DNA from: Ypsolopha sequella
Lineage: Eukaryota; Arthropoda; Insecta; Lepidoptera; Ypsolophidae
Length of the DNA: 64,000 nucleotides
Assembly (NCBI GenBank): GCA_934047225.1
Contig: OW203987.1
Span: 7,901,501-7,965,500 of the forward strand
Direction of reading: 5' to 3'
Shown: positions 56,129 through 64,000 of the stretch, in pieces
How the letters are laid out: every line of letters starts with the position of its first letter
How positions within the stretch are numbered: position 1 is the first letter of the stretch
The notes under the pieces: model-generated
What the model saw: only the letters and a program-made list of their open reading frames with translations
Told to the model about the DNA's origin: nothing
Databases searched by the model: none
Made by a program: the position numbers and the translations under genes

Positions 56129-57124
56129 CCCGCTACTGGTGACGTATATTTGACTTACATTGTTGGTGACTCCGGTCTCCAGTACCGCGATTTTTGACTA
56201 CGAGTTTTTCTATAATTTACTGTTAATGCTACTTTTCATTGGAAAGGTTATAAAATTAGATATTTTTTGTCAATAAATGTATTTCAAAAATCAAATCTCT
56301 TTTATTAACATTAGACAATATCTTTGGATGCATTAAAATTATGAGGTATTTTAGCAATATTTTTTGAACTTAAATATGTCGCAACAATCTTAAATATTTA
56401 ACGATGTAATCAGCCTTAGTCAGTCTTATTACATTAGACACATAAAATAAAGAAACATAAATGGTAATACTTCTGCCAAAAAAAATTTATATCATACTAA
56501 AATCAGTCACCTTCAACAGCCAAACAACTCATACTCAAGGCATATATATTTTTTAAATGTAAGGGCAACACCTCCTTTATATCAATGACTTTTCGTGATG
56601 ACGTCATCACTAGTGGTACATGCGATTTTACTATAGGATTTTCAACAACAAATTTTTCATTCCCATTTTATTTTTAAGCACCGTATTTATTCATAAGAAT
56701 TCAGAAACTTATTACTTTTGAATTTTTTACATATTTGTGTATTGTTTTTATAGTTATTACTTATTTTGTATTATTTCTTAGTTAAATTTTAAAAAAGTTG
56801 TAAAATTGCTTTCTATTTTTCATCCGGTCTGAAACGTCAAATAAAATAAAAATCAATAAATCTGCCAAGCTCCTCTAAAGAAATATCTTCCTTGCAACAC
56901 TAGTGATGACGTCACATTTGAGTTTTCAGGCCTGTACAGAATGTACACTGACAGTAGGTCTTGGTAAGGGGCGTGAAATAAGGCAGCTACTCGAAATCGC
57001 ATTGTAATTCGATGAACGGTGAAAAAACATTAGATTTTTACGAACTACATATAACACAGACATACAGACACACAGACAGATATCTCACAGACATTATATC
57101 GTCACAGACGTCACCAGTGGCAGG
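56129..57124. mobile_element. piggyBac-like non-autonomous element (996 bp)
   Basis: The left end CCCGCTACTGGTGACGT matches the reversed right end CCTGCCACTGGTGACGT; TTAA flanks both (56125-56128, 57125-57128). Inner copies of a second palindromic block (GTGATGACGTCATCACTAGTG at 56595, ACTAGTGATGACGTCAC at 56900) are also inverted relative to each other. No transposase frame is visible. TTAA plus CC-starting ends fit the piggyBac superfamily; this is inferred. Confidence 0.75.
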
Positions 57125-57128
57125 TTAA

Positions 57129-58075
57129 AAGGCACTAAATATGCTATTACCTTTTAAAAGGACCTGGGGCAACTAGCCCATCTTTTTAAAAAAATGTGCC
57201 TATGCTATGGCAAACCATCAAATAAATGAAGTAAGCGTCGATATCTGTATCGAAGTCTAATTCCAAAAACACAATACAAAGATATCATTGGACTTTTTTG
57301 TTTGTTCTTTGCTTATAGGGTTTCATATTTTACAATAACCTCAAAAATAGTGTCGTGCATGGCAACTCCAAAGTTTGACTTGGGGTGCTGATAAGGAAAC
57401 GTTTCGTGCTAACTCTTATTATGACAAATTACCATTATGTTAATTATAACCTGTAATTTTCTTTACTTTGTTTAGGGAAATCAATTTAAGTATTACTTTT
57501 TGAGTAAACAGAGCATGTGAAAATTTTAGGCATTTCCTTTTCTTTTTAAATGAGAATTATAAAGGAAAAAATATTTACTTGACACTTTAATTTCATCGTG
57601 ACAAAAGTTTGATAACAATAAGCAACTTTTACGAGCCTTTTGTGAGAAAATGTATTCGTAAAAATATATAAATATTTATATATATATATATATATGTTTA
57701 TAATAAAAGAGTTTGTACATTTGTTTATATTTTGTAACAAAGATGCGGAATAATAAAATCAGTTTTTATATCCATAGATTTTTAACCTGTCCACTAGACA
57801 GATAACAAAAACATGTCTCCACAGACGACTTTAACACTTCTCCACAGATAACTCAACTCTCCTCTCCTCTCCTCACCGATGCTCACGCCACCTCGCCTTG
57901 CCTCTCCCTAGTCCTCTCCTCTGCTCTTGTTACAATTTCATTAAAACTCCTTTTCAAAGTGATTCAGGCAGAATACCCAATGTTGCCCTACAATTTATGC
58001 CAAATTTCATTATTTTATTATACTATAACAATTTTTTTATTTTACAGTAATCGCTTAGTAGAGAATAGCTCTTAT
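57129..58075. other. Intergenic; microsatellite and pyrimidine tract
   Basis: A TA microsatellite occurs at about 57676-57696 and a CT-rich tract (CTCTCCTCTCCTCTCCTCAC) at 57858-57925. No gene. Confidence 0.45.
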
Positions 58076-58155
58076 AGCATGGGTTTTCAAAGTTTGGGGC
58101 ACGCCAGCACCCAGGGGAGGCGCAGAAACCTGCAAAGGGGGGTGCGGGCCACCTG
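58076..58155 (+). repeat. Possible hAT element 5' end
   Basis: CATGGGTTTTCAAAGTTTGG, GGCACGCC and CAGGGGAGGCGC resemble the CAGGGGTTTTCAAACTTT... start of some hAT elements. No right terminus found. Confidence 0.3.
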
Positions 58156-58542
58156 TGTAGTTAGAACCTTATTTACAGATTAACAATAAACAACGTCTGT
58201 AGATAGGCATACTATGTGTACCAAACGCATACTCAACGCATACATATTTTGTGGATTTTCTGCTGTTGTAGCAATAAAAACCAAGTAAAGAATTAAACAT
58301 CATATTTGTGATTTGCATGATAGTGATTTGCGCTGTACTATTTTTGTGTTTATGTTGAGAATCAGAAACCAAATAAAGACCATGCAAGCTTGTCCATTAA
58401 GTAAATACCAAATTAAGTAGCTTTTGTATGATTTTTGTGTAACTTTAATAAGCAGTAAAAAACTTTATGTCATTATGTTATTGAACAGTTTTTTTTTTCT
58501 AACCCGATGGGGACCTAAAATTATCAGGGCAGGGGCGTGTAA
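58156..58542. other. Spacer, no gene seen
   Basis: Nothing recognised. Confidence 0.3.
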
Positions 58543-58728
58543 TTTGTTTTTAGTAGAAGAGGCGCATCTTACAGTAAAGCTACAAAAATGCCTGCAATAA
58601 AAATATATAATTCACTGCCTGATAAAATTAAAATCCTAAATAGTAACACTTTTTACTACGAACTGAAAAGGTATTTGTTGATGATCTCCCCTTATGACCT
58701 CAAAGAATTTTATGAATTTGAGCAATAA
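58543..58728 (+). pseudogene. Jockey-group LINE C-terminus
   Basis: The frame gives RRGASYSKATKMPAIKIYNS, LPDKIKILNSNTFYYELKRY and YDLKEFYEF, stopping at TAA 58726-58728. The IYN.LP..IK......F...LK.YL ending is typical of Jockey-type proteins. The following AT-rich DNA to about 58830 is probably its 3' tail. Everything upstream of the last 60 residues is lost. Confidence 0.65.
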
Positions 58729-58849
58729 CTATATTTCTATTTTTTTGACATTTATTGTAATATTGCTGAATTTGACATAACATTTGTAAATATTAAATTG
58801 TAATTTGTTGTTTTTCTTTTCTCAGTTTAGATATTTCAAAATTGCATGT

Positions 58850-59011
58850 AATGAGGGCTACTATCGACGTCAGGTGGCGCCACCGAGGCGACAGGTATAG
58901 AGAAACGTCAAATGCCCGCGAAACGGCGAAAGCTATGGCTTTTTATTAGTTATTTGTGTATTAGTCGACATAAATTCATAGTTTCAGGTTTATTATTCAA
59001 GGTACGGTGCA
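58850..59011. other. GC-richer leader before the SAP-like stub
   Basis: GAGGGCTACTATCGACGTCA, GGTGGCGCCACCGAGG and AGAGAAACGTCAAATG look like a mobile-element 5' region. GGTGGCGCCACC is a perfect 12-bp palindrome. Confidence 0.3.
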
Positions 59012-59095
59012 ATGAAAGTAAATGAATTAAGATTAGAGCTAAAGAAAAGAGGGACTAAAACAAAACTTAAGTCCTCCTTTCGTTTTGGAACATAA
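59012..59095 (+). pseudogene. SAP-like N-terminal stub
   Basis: ATG at 59012 opens 27 codons beginning MKVNELRLELKKRGTKTKLK. The ..EL..EL.KRG..TKG.K.. pattern is that of the SAP helix-turn-helix DNA-binding motif, which often begins insect transposon-encoded proteins. The expected Gly before LK is missing and the frame stops at 59093-59095. Most likely a remnant. Confidence 0.4.
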
Positions 59096-59234
59096 TGGAA
59101 CTGCACATCATTGCAGCATTGTTTATTCGCATTTAAGAAAGAAAAAAAAATAATATTATATGGATAAGCAAAACAAAAAATCGAACTTCTATGTAAATCT
59201 AACCTAACAAACCTTTGACATATACCTTACGTGC
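59096..59234. other. Spacer, no gene seen
   Basis: AT-rich; the left edge of the Helitron-like segment is not resolved here. Confidence 0.3.
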
Positions 59235-59492
59235 CAGTGGCGCCAACTGGTTGACTATATATAAAGCTACAAAACGGTAACTGACTCACTGACTCATTGA
59301 CATGGTAGTTTAGTTGGAAGGAGTCGTTTGGGGTGGTAGTGATGTATGTATGGAATGTTGGGTGTCTAATACTGAGTGGGGAAAAACCTCGACATTTGAC
59401 ATTTTTTGACATTTGACATGGGTTTTTGACATTTTAGTGAGGCGGGTCGTTGTATGGGATTTTGTATGGGAGTTTTGCGAGTGAGTAGGCGA

Positions 59493-59673
59493 GCCCGAAG
59501 GGCGAGCCTACGAACGAGCACGAACGAGCCCGCGAGCGCGAAGCGCGAGCGGGCGAAGTTCGTAGTGATGTACCTGGGTACTAGGGATGGGAAAAATTGT
59601 CATTTTTGACATTTTTAACAGAAAGTTCGCCGGAACAAGCCCGCGAGCGCGAAGCGCGAGCGGGCGCAGTTCC
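59493..59673. repeat. Mini-hairpins with GCCC and GCGC stems
   Basis: GCCCGAAGGGC (59493-59503) and two copies of GCGCGAAGCGC (59536-59546, 59647-59657). In the latter two the inner stem is followed by GA/GA and an outer GCCCGC/GCGGGC stem, then CGAAC/GTTCG (first) or GGAAC/GTTCC (second), giving hairpins of about 42 nt. Confidence 0.85.
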
Positions 59674-59823
59674 TAGGGATGTCCCCGGTCACTAGGGATG
59701 GGATTTTTTTTTTTTCTAAAATTTGTAACAAAAAAATTTTGTTTTGGCCATATCTTCGGAACGGAAGGTGGTACATCCCTAGGGGTCGGACCATAGGATG
59801 ACAAAAATTTTTTTTTTTTCAAA

Positions 59824-60023
59824 TGTCAAAACTTTAACGGCCCGTATCTCCGAGACGGCTTGAGTTAGACCCATGTTGATGGGTGTCTAAGAAAAGGTCT
59901 CGCCGAGATCTAGCCCCCCCCGGTGTCAAAACTTTAACGGCCCGTATCTCCCAAACGGCTGGAGCTAGACCCATGTTCATGGTACTCTAAGAAAAGGGCT
60001 CGGCGAGCTCTAGCTGAAAATGA
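59824..60023 (+). repeat. 100-bp tandem repeat, two units
   Basis: TGTCAAAACTTTAACGGCCC, CGTATCTCC, ACGGCT.GAG, TAGACCCATGTT and TCTAAGAAAAGG recur exactly 100 bp apart. Weaker forms of the same core (CGGCCATATCT) are at 59746 and 60075. Confidence 0.8.
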
Positions 60024-60363
60024 AAAAAAAAAAAAAAAGTCGAAAAAAAAATTTTTTTTTTGCCAAAACTTTGATCGGCCATATCTCCCGAACCGTAAGT
60101 CCTAGCGAGTTGCGGTTTCGACTTTAGTCATCGGTTTGCCGAGCGCTACCTGACCGCATAAAAAAATTTGACATTTGACAGGTTTTGACATTTTTTGACA
60201 TGTCCAAAAAAGTGCTCCGATTCGCTTGAAACTCGGTATCCAGGAGCAAGTGAAGTCGCTGATTACGAATCCACTGTCAAATTTGACACTTTTTGACAAC
60301 CGACAGGTATATTGACACTTTTTCGAAAAAAAATTTATTGGACATTTTTTCGGATCTAATGGC

Positions 60364-60640
60364 GAGGCCGAAGGCCGAGCCTTCAAGTGTCTTTCTAGCG
60401 AGGCCGAAAAACGAGCATGTGAGGACGGAGAACGCGCCAGCGAGGCCGAAGGCATTCTAGGGAGGCCGAAGGCCGACCCCGGAGGACGATTCCGGAGGAA
60501 TCGTCCGGAGGCCAAACAGTACCAAGCGGCGAGGCCGGAGGCCGAGCTTGTGAGGCCGAAGGCCGAACCGAGTATAAGCGAGGCCGATGAACGAACATAC
60601 GAGGCCGAAGGCCGAGTATGTGAGTTCATGAGGCCGAGTT
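60364..60640. repeat. GAGGCCGAAGGCCGAG hairpin array
   Basis: GGCCGAAGGCC occurs at 60366-60376, 60464-60474, 60554-60564 and 60603-60613, and GGCCGGAGGCC at 60533-60543, nearly all between GA and GA. A longer member, GGACGATTCC-GGA-GGAATCGTCC, is at 60484-60506. Units are irregularly spaced and separated by unique sequence. Confidence 0.85.
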
Positions 60641-61122
60641 CACTTAACCCCGGGGGCAGTACAAGACTGTTTCATTTGGACCTATCTCGAAAACGTTTGA
60701 GATTGGGCTTAGCGGGATTCGACTCCGTTGAAAGTTGGTTCCAGCACATTTCGACCGTGTACATTTTGGACCTTTGACAACTGTCAGAGTACACAATAGC
60801 AAAATATTAGTCCATTTCAATGGAATCAAAGTTGCCACACGTATTTCAACGCGCTATTACGGTTACGACGATGACAATTTTGAAAACTGATCATGACCGA
60901 TGACTTTTTTCCCACCCGATCATGGCCGATGACATTTCGTGATACAATTGACTTCTGCCCATTACTTGAATTTCGTCTGATAATTTGTTGCAACTCAATT
61001 TCAAACGTGTTTTTTACTCGATACCTTGTCCTGTCACGTTAACGAAAAAGTTACAACAACAACTAAATGCAACAAACAACAACAACAATAACGAAGTACA
61101 ACTTGGAACAATTACAACTCAC

Positions 61123-61142
61123 GCGGGCTGCCTGCAGCCCGC
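61123..61142 (+). terminator. Helitron 3' terminal hairpin
   Basis: GCGGGCTGC-CT-GCAGCCCGC, perfect 9-bp stem, followed 15 nt later by CTAG|T. In Helitrons such a hairpin is thought to end rolling-circle transfer; this is transposition termination, not transcription. Confidence 0.5.
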
Positions 61143-61161
61143 GCACCACGCAAAACACTAG

Positions 61162-61325
61162 TGGCCTTTATAAAAGTAGACCCCATTGTATAAGTTATTA
61201 ATATTGATGCTACATGTGGGTAGAATTACATTAGAACTCATAATTATTATTGTTACCATCTATGTTATGTATAATGTAATGACATGTAATTAATTGCAGA
61301 TAATAAATTGAATTGAAAAATTGAA
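61162..61325 (+). repeat. LINE-type tail
   Basis: AT-rich DNA ending ATAAATTGAATTGAAAAATT, a TTGAA-type Jockey tail, directly after the Helitron-like end. Confidence 0.4.
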
Positions 61326-62175
61326 TTAATTCATAAATAAGTATGGAAACCCTTGTCTTATAGAGAACAGTTCTCAAAGAGAGCGAATACAACACCATAC
61401 AAACAAGACACCCGTCGTATCAATCTGTCCATCAAATTGATGGCCCAACCAGTATCATTGAAATATATTGTCGGCATCCTGTGCTTTCATCACGCCTATT
61501 TCAAATAATTTGAGACACTCATCTATACTTATGTTTGATTGAGTCACAATTGTTGTGAATGTAGCAATAATGATACTAATTTTAATATCATACTTATATC
61601 ACGTAATTTATTCGACTGATACAGGGCTCTCAGTCACAAACATGACACACATACACTCACCCTGACCTTAAATCAAACACTAGTACATACCTTCACATTC
61701 ACATGTAGGTACTTGAAATATTAATTAATTACTCATTCTTTTCTAATGTAACGTAGGTATAACAGATACACTTATTACAGGTCAGTTTTAATGTAATATT
61801 AGTAATTAAAGATTTTTTCTTTAATTAATATAAAACTTATTTAAAAGCAATAAAACTAAATATCATTTATAAATAAAAAACGTTATTGAGACCGCTGTTC
61901 CAAGGTAGGGTGCGAGATTGTAATTTTTTTTATAAAACTTTACTTATCTGCGATATTAGACTCTAATCATATACATACCAATGTAAGTAATGGAAGAGCG
62001 GAGCTTCCCAAGACAGGTAAATTCTTTACTTAAAAAAAGACTCCAACAACTTGTTAAAATGTATAAATAAGTTTCAGAAATAAGTTATTTTGTATTTATT
62101 TTGTATTATTTTGTATACCTAACCCAAAGTGGGCCGTAATATATCTCGAAAATATTTGTTTTATGTTTAATTTTT
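61326..62175. other. Intergenic, no gene seen
   Basis: AT-rich, nothing recognised. Confidence 0.4.
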
Positions 62176-62630
62176 ATCTTTAAATTATCTAAATAAATAG
62201 TTATACTATTAATATTTATTTATTTTATAATTTTACATAATGATGATAAGAATTTATTTACACACGAATTTTTCTGATAAATTGAATTTAAAAACATTTA
62301 ACACAATCTCGTCTAGCTTTTGCTACGACGTAGCAAGTGCTACGATAATTCCTTAGCATTCCCATCAAAATGGGGTTTTGATATGAAAGTAGTTTATTTT
62401 ATCTTCAAATAATCTAAATAAAGAATAATACTAATATCTAATGTTTACTTATTTTATTATTTTGTAAAATATAGATTAAGTACGCACTAGAATATTTCTC
62501 ATACATTGAAATTATTTAACTTGCAAACATTTTAGACAATCGCGTTCACCTTTTTCTACGGCGCAGCAAACACTACAATTCCATGGCATTCACATCAAAA
62601 TCTGGGTTGTTTTGGTAGGTTATGATGTAA
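62176..62630 (+). repeat. Satellite-like dimer, unit ~225-230 bp
   Basis: Unit 1 (62176-62400) and unit 2 (62401-62630) share ATCTT.AAAT.ATCTAAATAAA, TTATTTTAT.ATTTT, TTGCTACG-type and CATTC.CATCAAAAT blocks at offsets of 225-230 bp. Unit 1 contains CGTAGCAAGTGCTACG (62329-62344); unit 2 has a decayed version. Confidence 0.7.
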
Positions 62631-63129
62631 TAGTAGATTGTTAAGAGGAGGTAAGTGATCAGTTACACTTCGTTTGATTTTCGAATAACCCACCCACCTC
62701 CCTAGTGCTACAAATCGAATTTTCATGCTGTGTTTCAAGTAAAATACGCATTATTTTCAGAGCATTAGTGATGAAAAACTATTATTGACACGACTTTTCG
62801 ACTTGTTTTGACAAGAAACGAAACTTGTAGCTAAAATTTTGATGTTCGTTTTTGTTCATTCAGCATTATTTAAAAACAACAAGGATGTTATAGGATGCAT
62901 TTAAATTAAAATTCAGAAAGAGAAAAAAAAATATCGTGCATTGAGAAAGCAGTTTTATTTACATATTTGTTCCTTAGTGACCAGAAATAAAAATACATAG
63001 ATTATTTTATTATTGTTTTCTATTACAATTGCAGTAAGTGTGAAAAAAGCGCCAGTAACTTTTATTCGATAATACCACCAGACACACCAAACTGCAGTGA
63101 GTGCGGAGTAGTCGCAAACGTCTATCAAA
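62631..63129. other. Spacer, no gene seen
   Basis: Nothing recognised; the minus frame at 62955-63137 lacks motifs. Confidence 0.35.
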
Positions 63130-63526
63130 TTTTTCAATGCAAGTGCTTATAAAGCCCCACTTTTTATGCATCAAAACCGAACAAAAAGTCGATTATTTTG
63201 TAGGGCTTTATTATTATTATTATTTTTAATTTATTTGCAGTAGTTGGCTAACCTGCAGCCGTTGCTATGCACCATAAATGTTATACTTGTTTTTCTTCAC
63301 TGTTTAACGTCTCTGGATACAGTCCTTTTGAGCCAATTATAATTTAAATTTCACAAGATTATACTTGTTTTATTTCCTCACACTATGCATTGAAAAACTT
63401 AGTATGATACACGGGCGTAAGAGCAATAAATTACTCGGTTACGTTTAAAACACTCGCTATGCTCGTGTTTTAAATCGTCCTCGTAATTTATTCCTTTTCG
63501 CCCTTGTAGCATAAACTACTATTTAT
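63130..63526 (+). repeat. Dispersed hairpin repeat, copy 4 of 4
   Basis: The longest copy: TTTTTCAATGCAAGTGCTTA, CCCCACTTTTTATGCATC, AGTCGATTATTTTG, GATACAGTCCTTTTGAGCC, then the full nested hairpin with AAAACACTCGCTATGCTCGT and ending GCATAAACTACTATTT. Confidence 0.8.
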
Positions 63527-64000
63527 GGAATGTGTACGAAATGAGGTCCAATGTCCAAAGAAGACAAATATTTTGTGATTCTATTTTTAAATTGGCTGCT
63601 CCAAATTCAGAAGAAGCTAAGATACTGCTAAAATTAGCAAAGATTTGAATGAAAATAAAAAAACGACTGCATGTAGTTAGTAGCAAATTAGGGTGACATG
63701 ACCGTAATCAAACACTGCAATAAAAAAACAGTATTTTTGACGGTTTCTCAGAGGAGTACATAGCTACTTTAAATCTCCATGACACACCTCATTCACTTTA
63801 AACTATTTAGAATAAACTTTCCCTTGACAAGGTAACCCAATTAATTTAAGGTAATACTTATGAACATGGAATATATCCGTTAAAAGATAACTATCACTAT
63901 TTGAACCCACATAAAAGATGCTATAACTATAATTACTCTTGATTGCTTATGGCGGTCAAGCGGCGATAAATTGTTATTTCCTTACGGCGCTATGTAAATA
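63527..64000. other. Intergenic, no gene seen
   Basis: AT-rich, nothing recognised to the window end. Confidence 0.35.

Larger units (their letters stand above)
59235..61161 (+). mobile_element. Helitron-like non-autonomous element (5' edge uncertain)
   Basis: The 3' end has the Helitron arrangement: a GC-rich 9-bp hairpin (61123-61142), then 15 nt, then CTAG at 61158-61161 followed by T, fitting CTRR ends that insert between A and T. The 5' side has CTATATATAAAGCTAC and GACTCACTGACTCATTGAC at 59253-59300, similar to some Helitron starts, but I cannot find a convincing 5'-TC next to an A. Inside are repeated TTTGACATTTTTTGACA motifs, a 100-bp tandem repeat and the GC-rich mini-hairpin array. 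No Rep/helicase protein is encoded; the long minus-strand frame at 60102-60629 is produced by the repetitive array. Confidence 0.5.

Noticed and set aside
57676..57696. TA repeat as a cruciform or origin
   Set aside because: An ordinary short microsatellite; no associated elements.
60102..60629. 175-codon open frame on the minus strand
   Set aside because: Its Ser/Ala/Pro-rich product arises from repeated GGCCTCG-type units of the hairpin array; other frames across the same array are also open, so it is a composition effect.

Overview
This window looks like nuclear DNA from an insect, most likely a moth or butterfly (Lepidoptera). The evidence is its AT-rich intergenic composition, several decayed non-LTR retrotransposons with C-terminal signatures typical of lepidopteran LINEs, tRNA-headed SINEs, many short foldback elements, and the GGACGGACGGAC...CGGAGTC repeat ending common in that order. 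There are no operons, ribosomal RNA genes, convincing functional tRNA genes or CRISPR arrays. All calls were made by reading the sequence; no database search was run.

The only candidate intact gene is a small two-exon THAP zinc-finger gene (exons 33790-33928 and 34857-34972, + strand). Joining a GTAAGT donor to a TTTCTTTCACAG acceptor in phase gives 84 residues carrying the whole C2CH signature. All other coding sequence is decayed transposon protein: RTE-type LINE pieces (4773-5780, 15735-15850, 35543-35614, 36138-36209, 45739-46011), Jockey/CR1-like pieces (36899-37600, 58543-58728), a transposon-associated C-terminus in two copies (2586-2789, 14233-14301), a cysteine-rich (CXC-like) protein remnant (40601-41300, - strand) and a SAP-like stub (59012-59095).

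Layout. 1-10 kb: repeat-poor DNA, a 602-bp TTAA-flanked foldback element, an RTE LINE with an inverted end, and a 648-bp TTAA-flanked foldback that carries a 39-bp LINE insertion. 10-21 kb: foldback elements, a tRNA-like SINE head and the first of four copies of a ~350-400-bp repeat with a conserved 3' hairpin. 21-32 kb: SINEs, short MITEs and a CpG-richer block near 27 kb. 33-39 kb: the THAP gene, a 592-bp tandem duplication of a LINE tail, and a hAT-type element with a Jockey-like LINE inside it. 39.5-44 kb: a 2.5-kb long inverted repeat around the CXC-like remnant, with a TA-flanked MITE in only one arm, then a cluster of tandem repeats. 44-59 kb: RTE fragment, hAT MITE, a perfect 76-nt inverted repeat and a 996-bp piggyBac-like element. 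59-61.2 kb: a GC-rich Helitron-like segment ending in hairpin + CTAG|T and holding an array of mini-hairpins with covarying stems and constant GAA/GGA loops. 62-64 kb: a ~228-bp satellite dimer and the fourth hairpin-repeat copy.

Most of the sequence is therefore layered mobile DNA, and the nesting order can be read directly in several places. The strongest leads are the mini-hairpin array, the long inverted repeat with its CXC-like gene remnant, the split THAP gene, and the excess of TGACGTCA palindromes.
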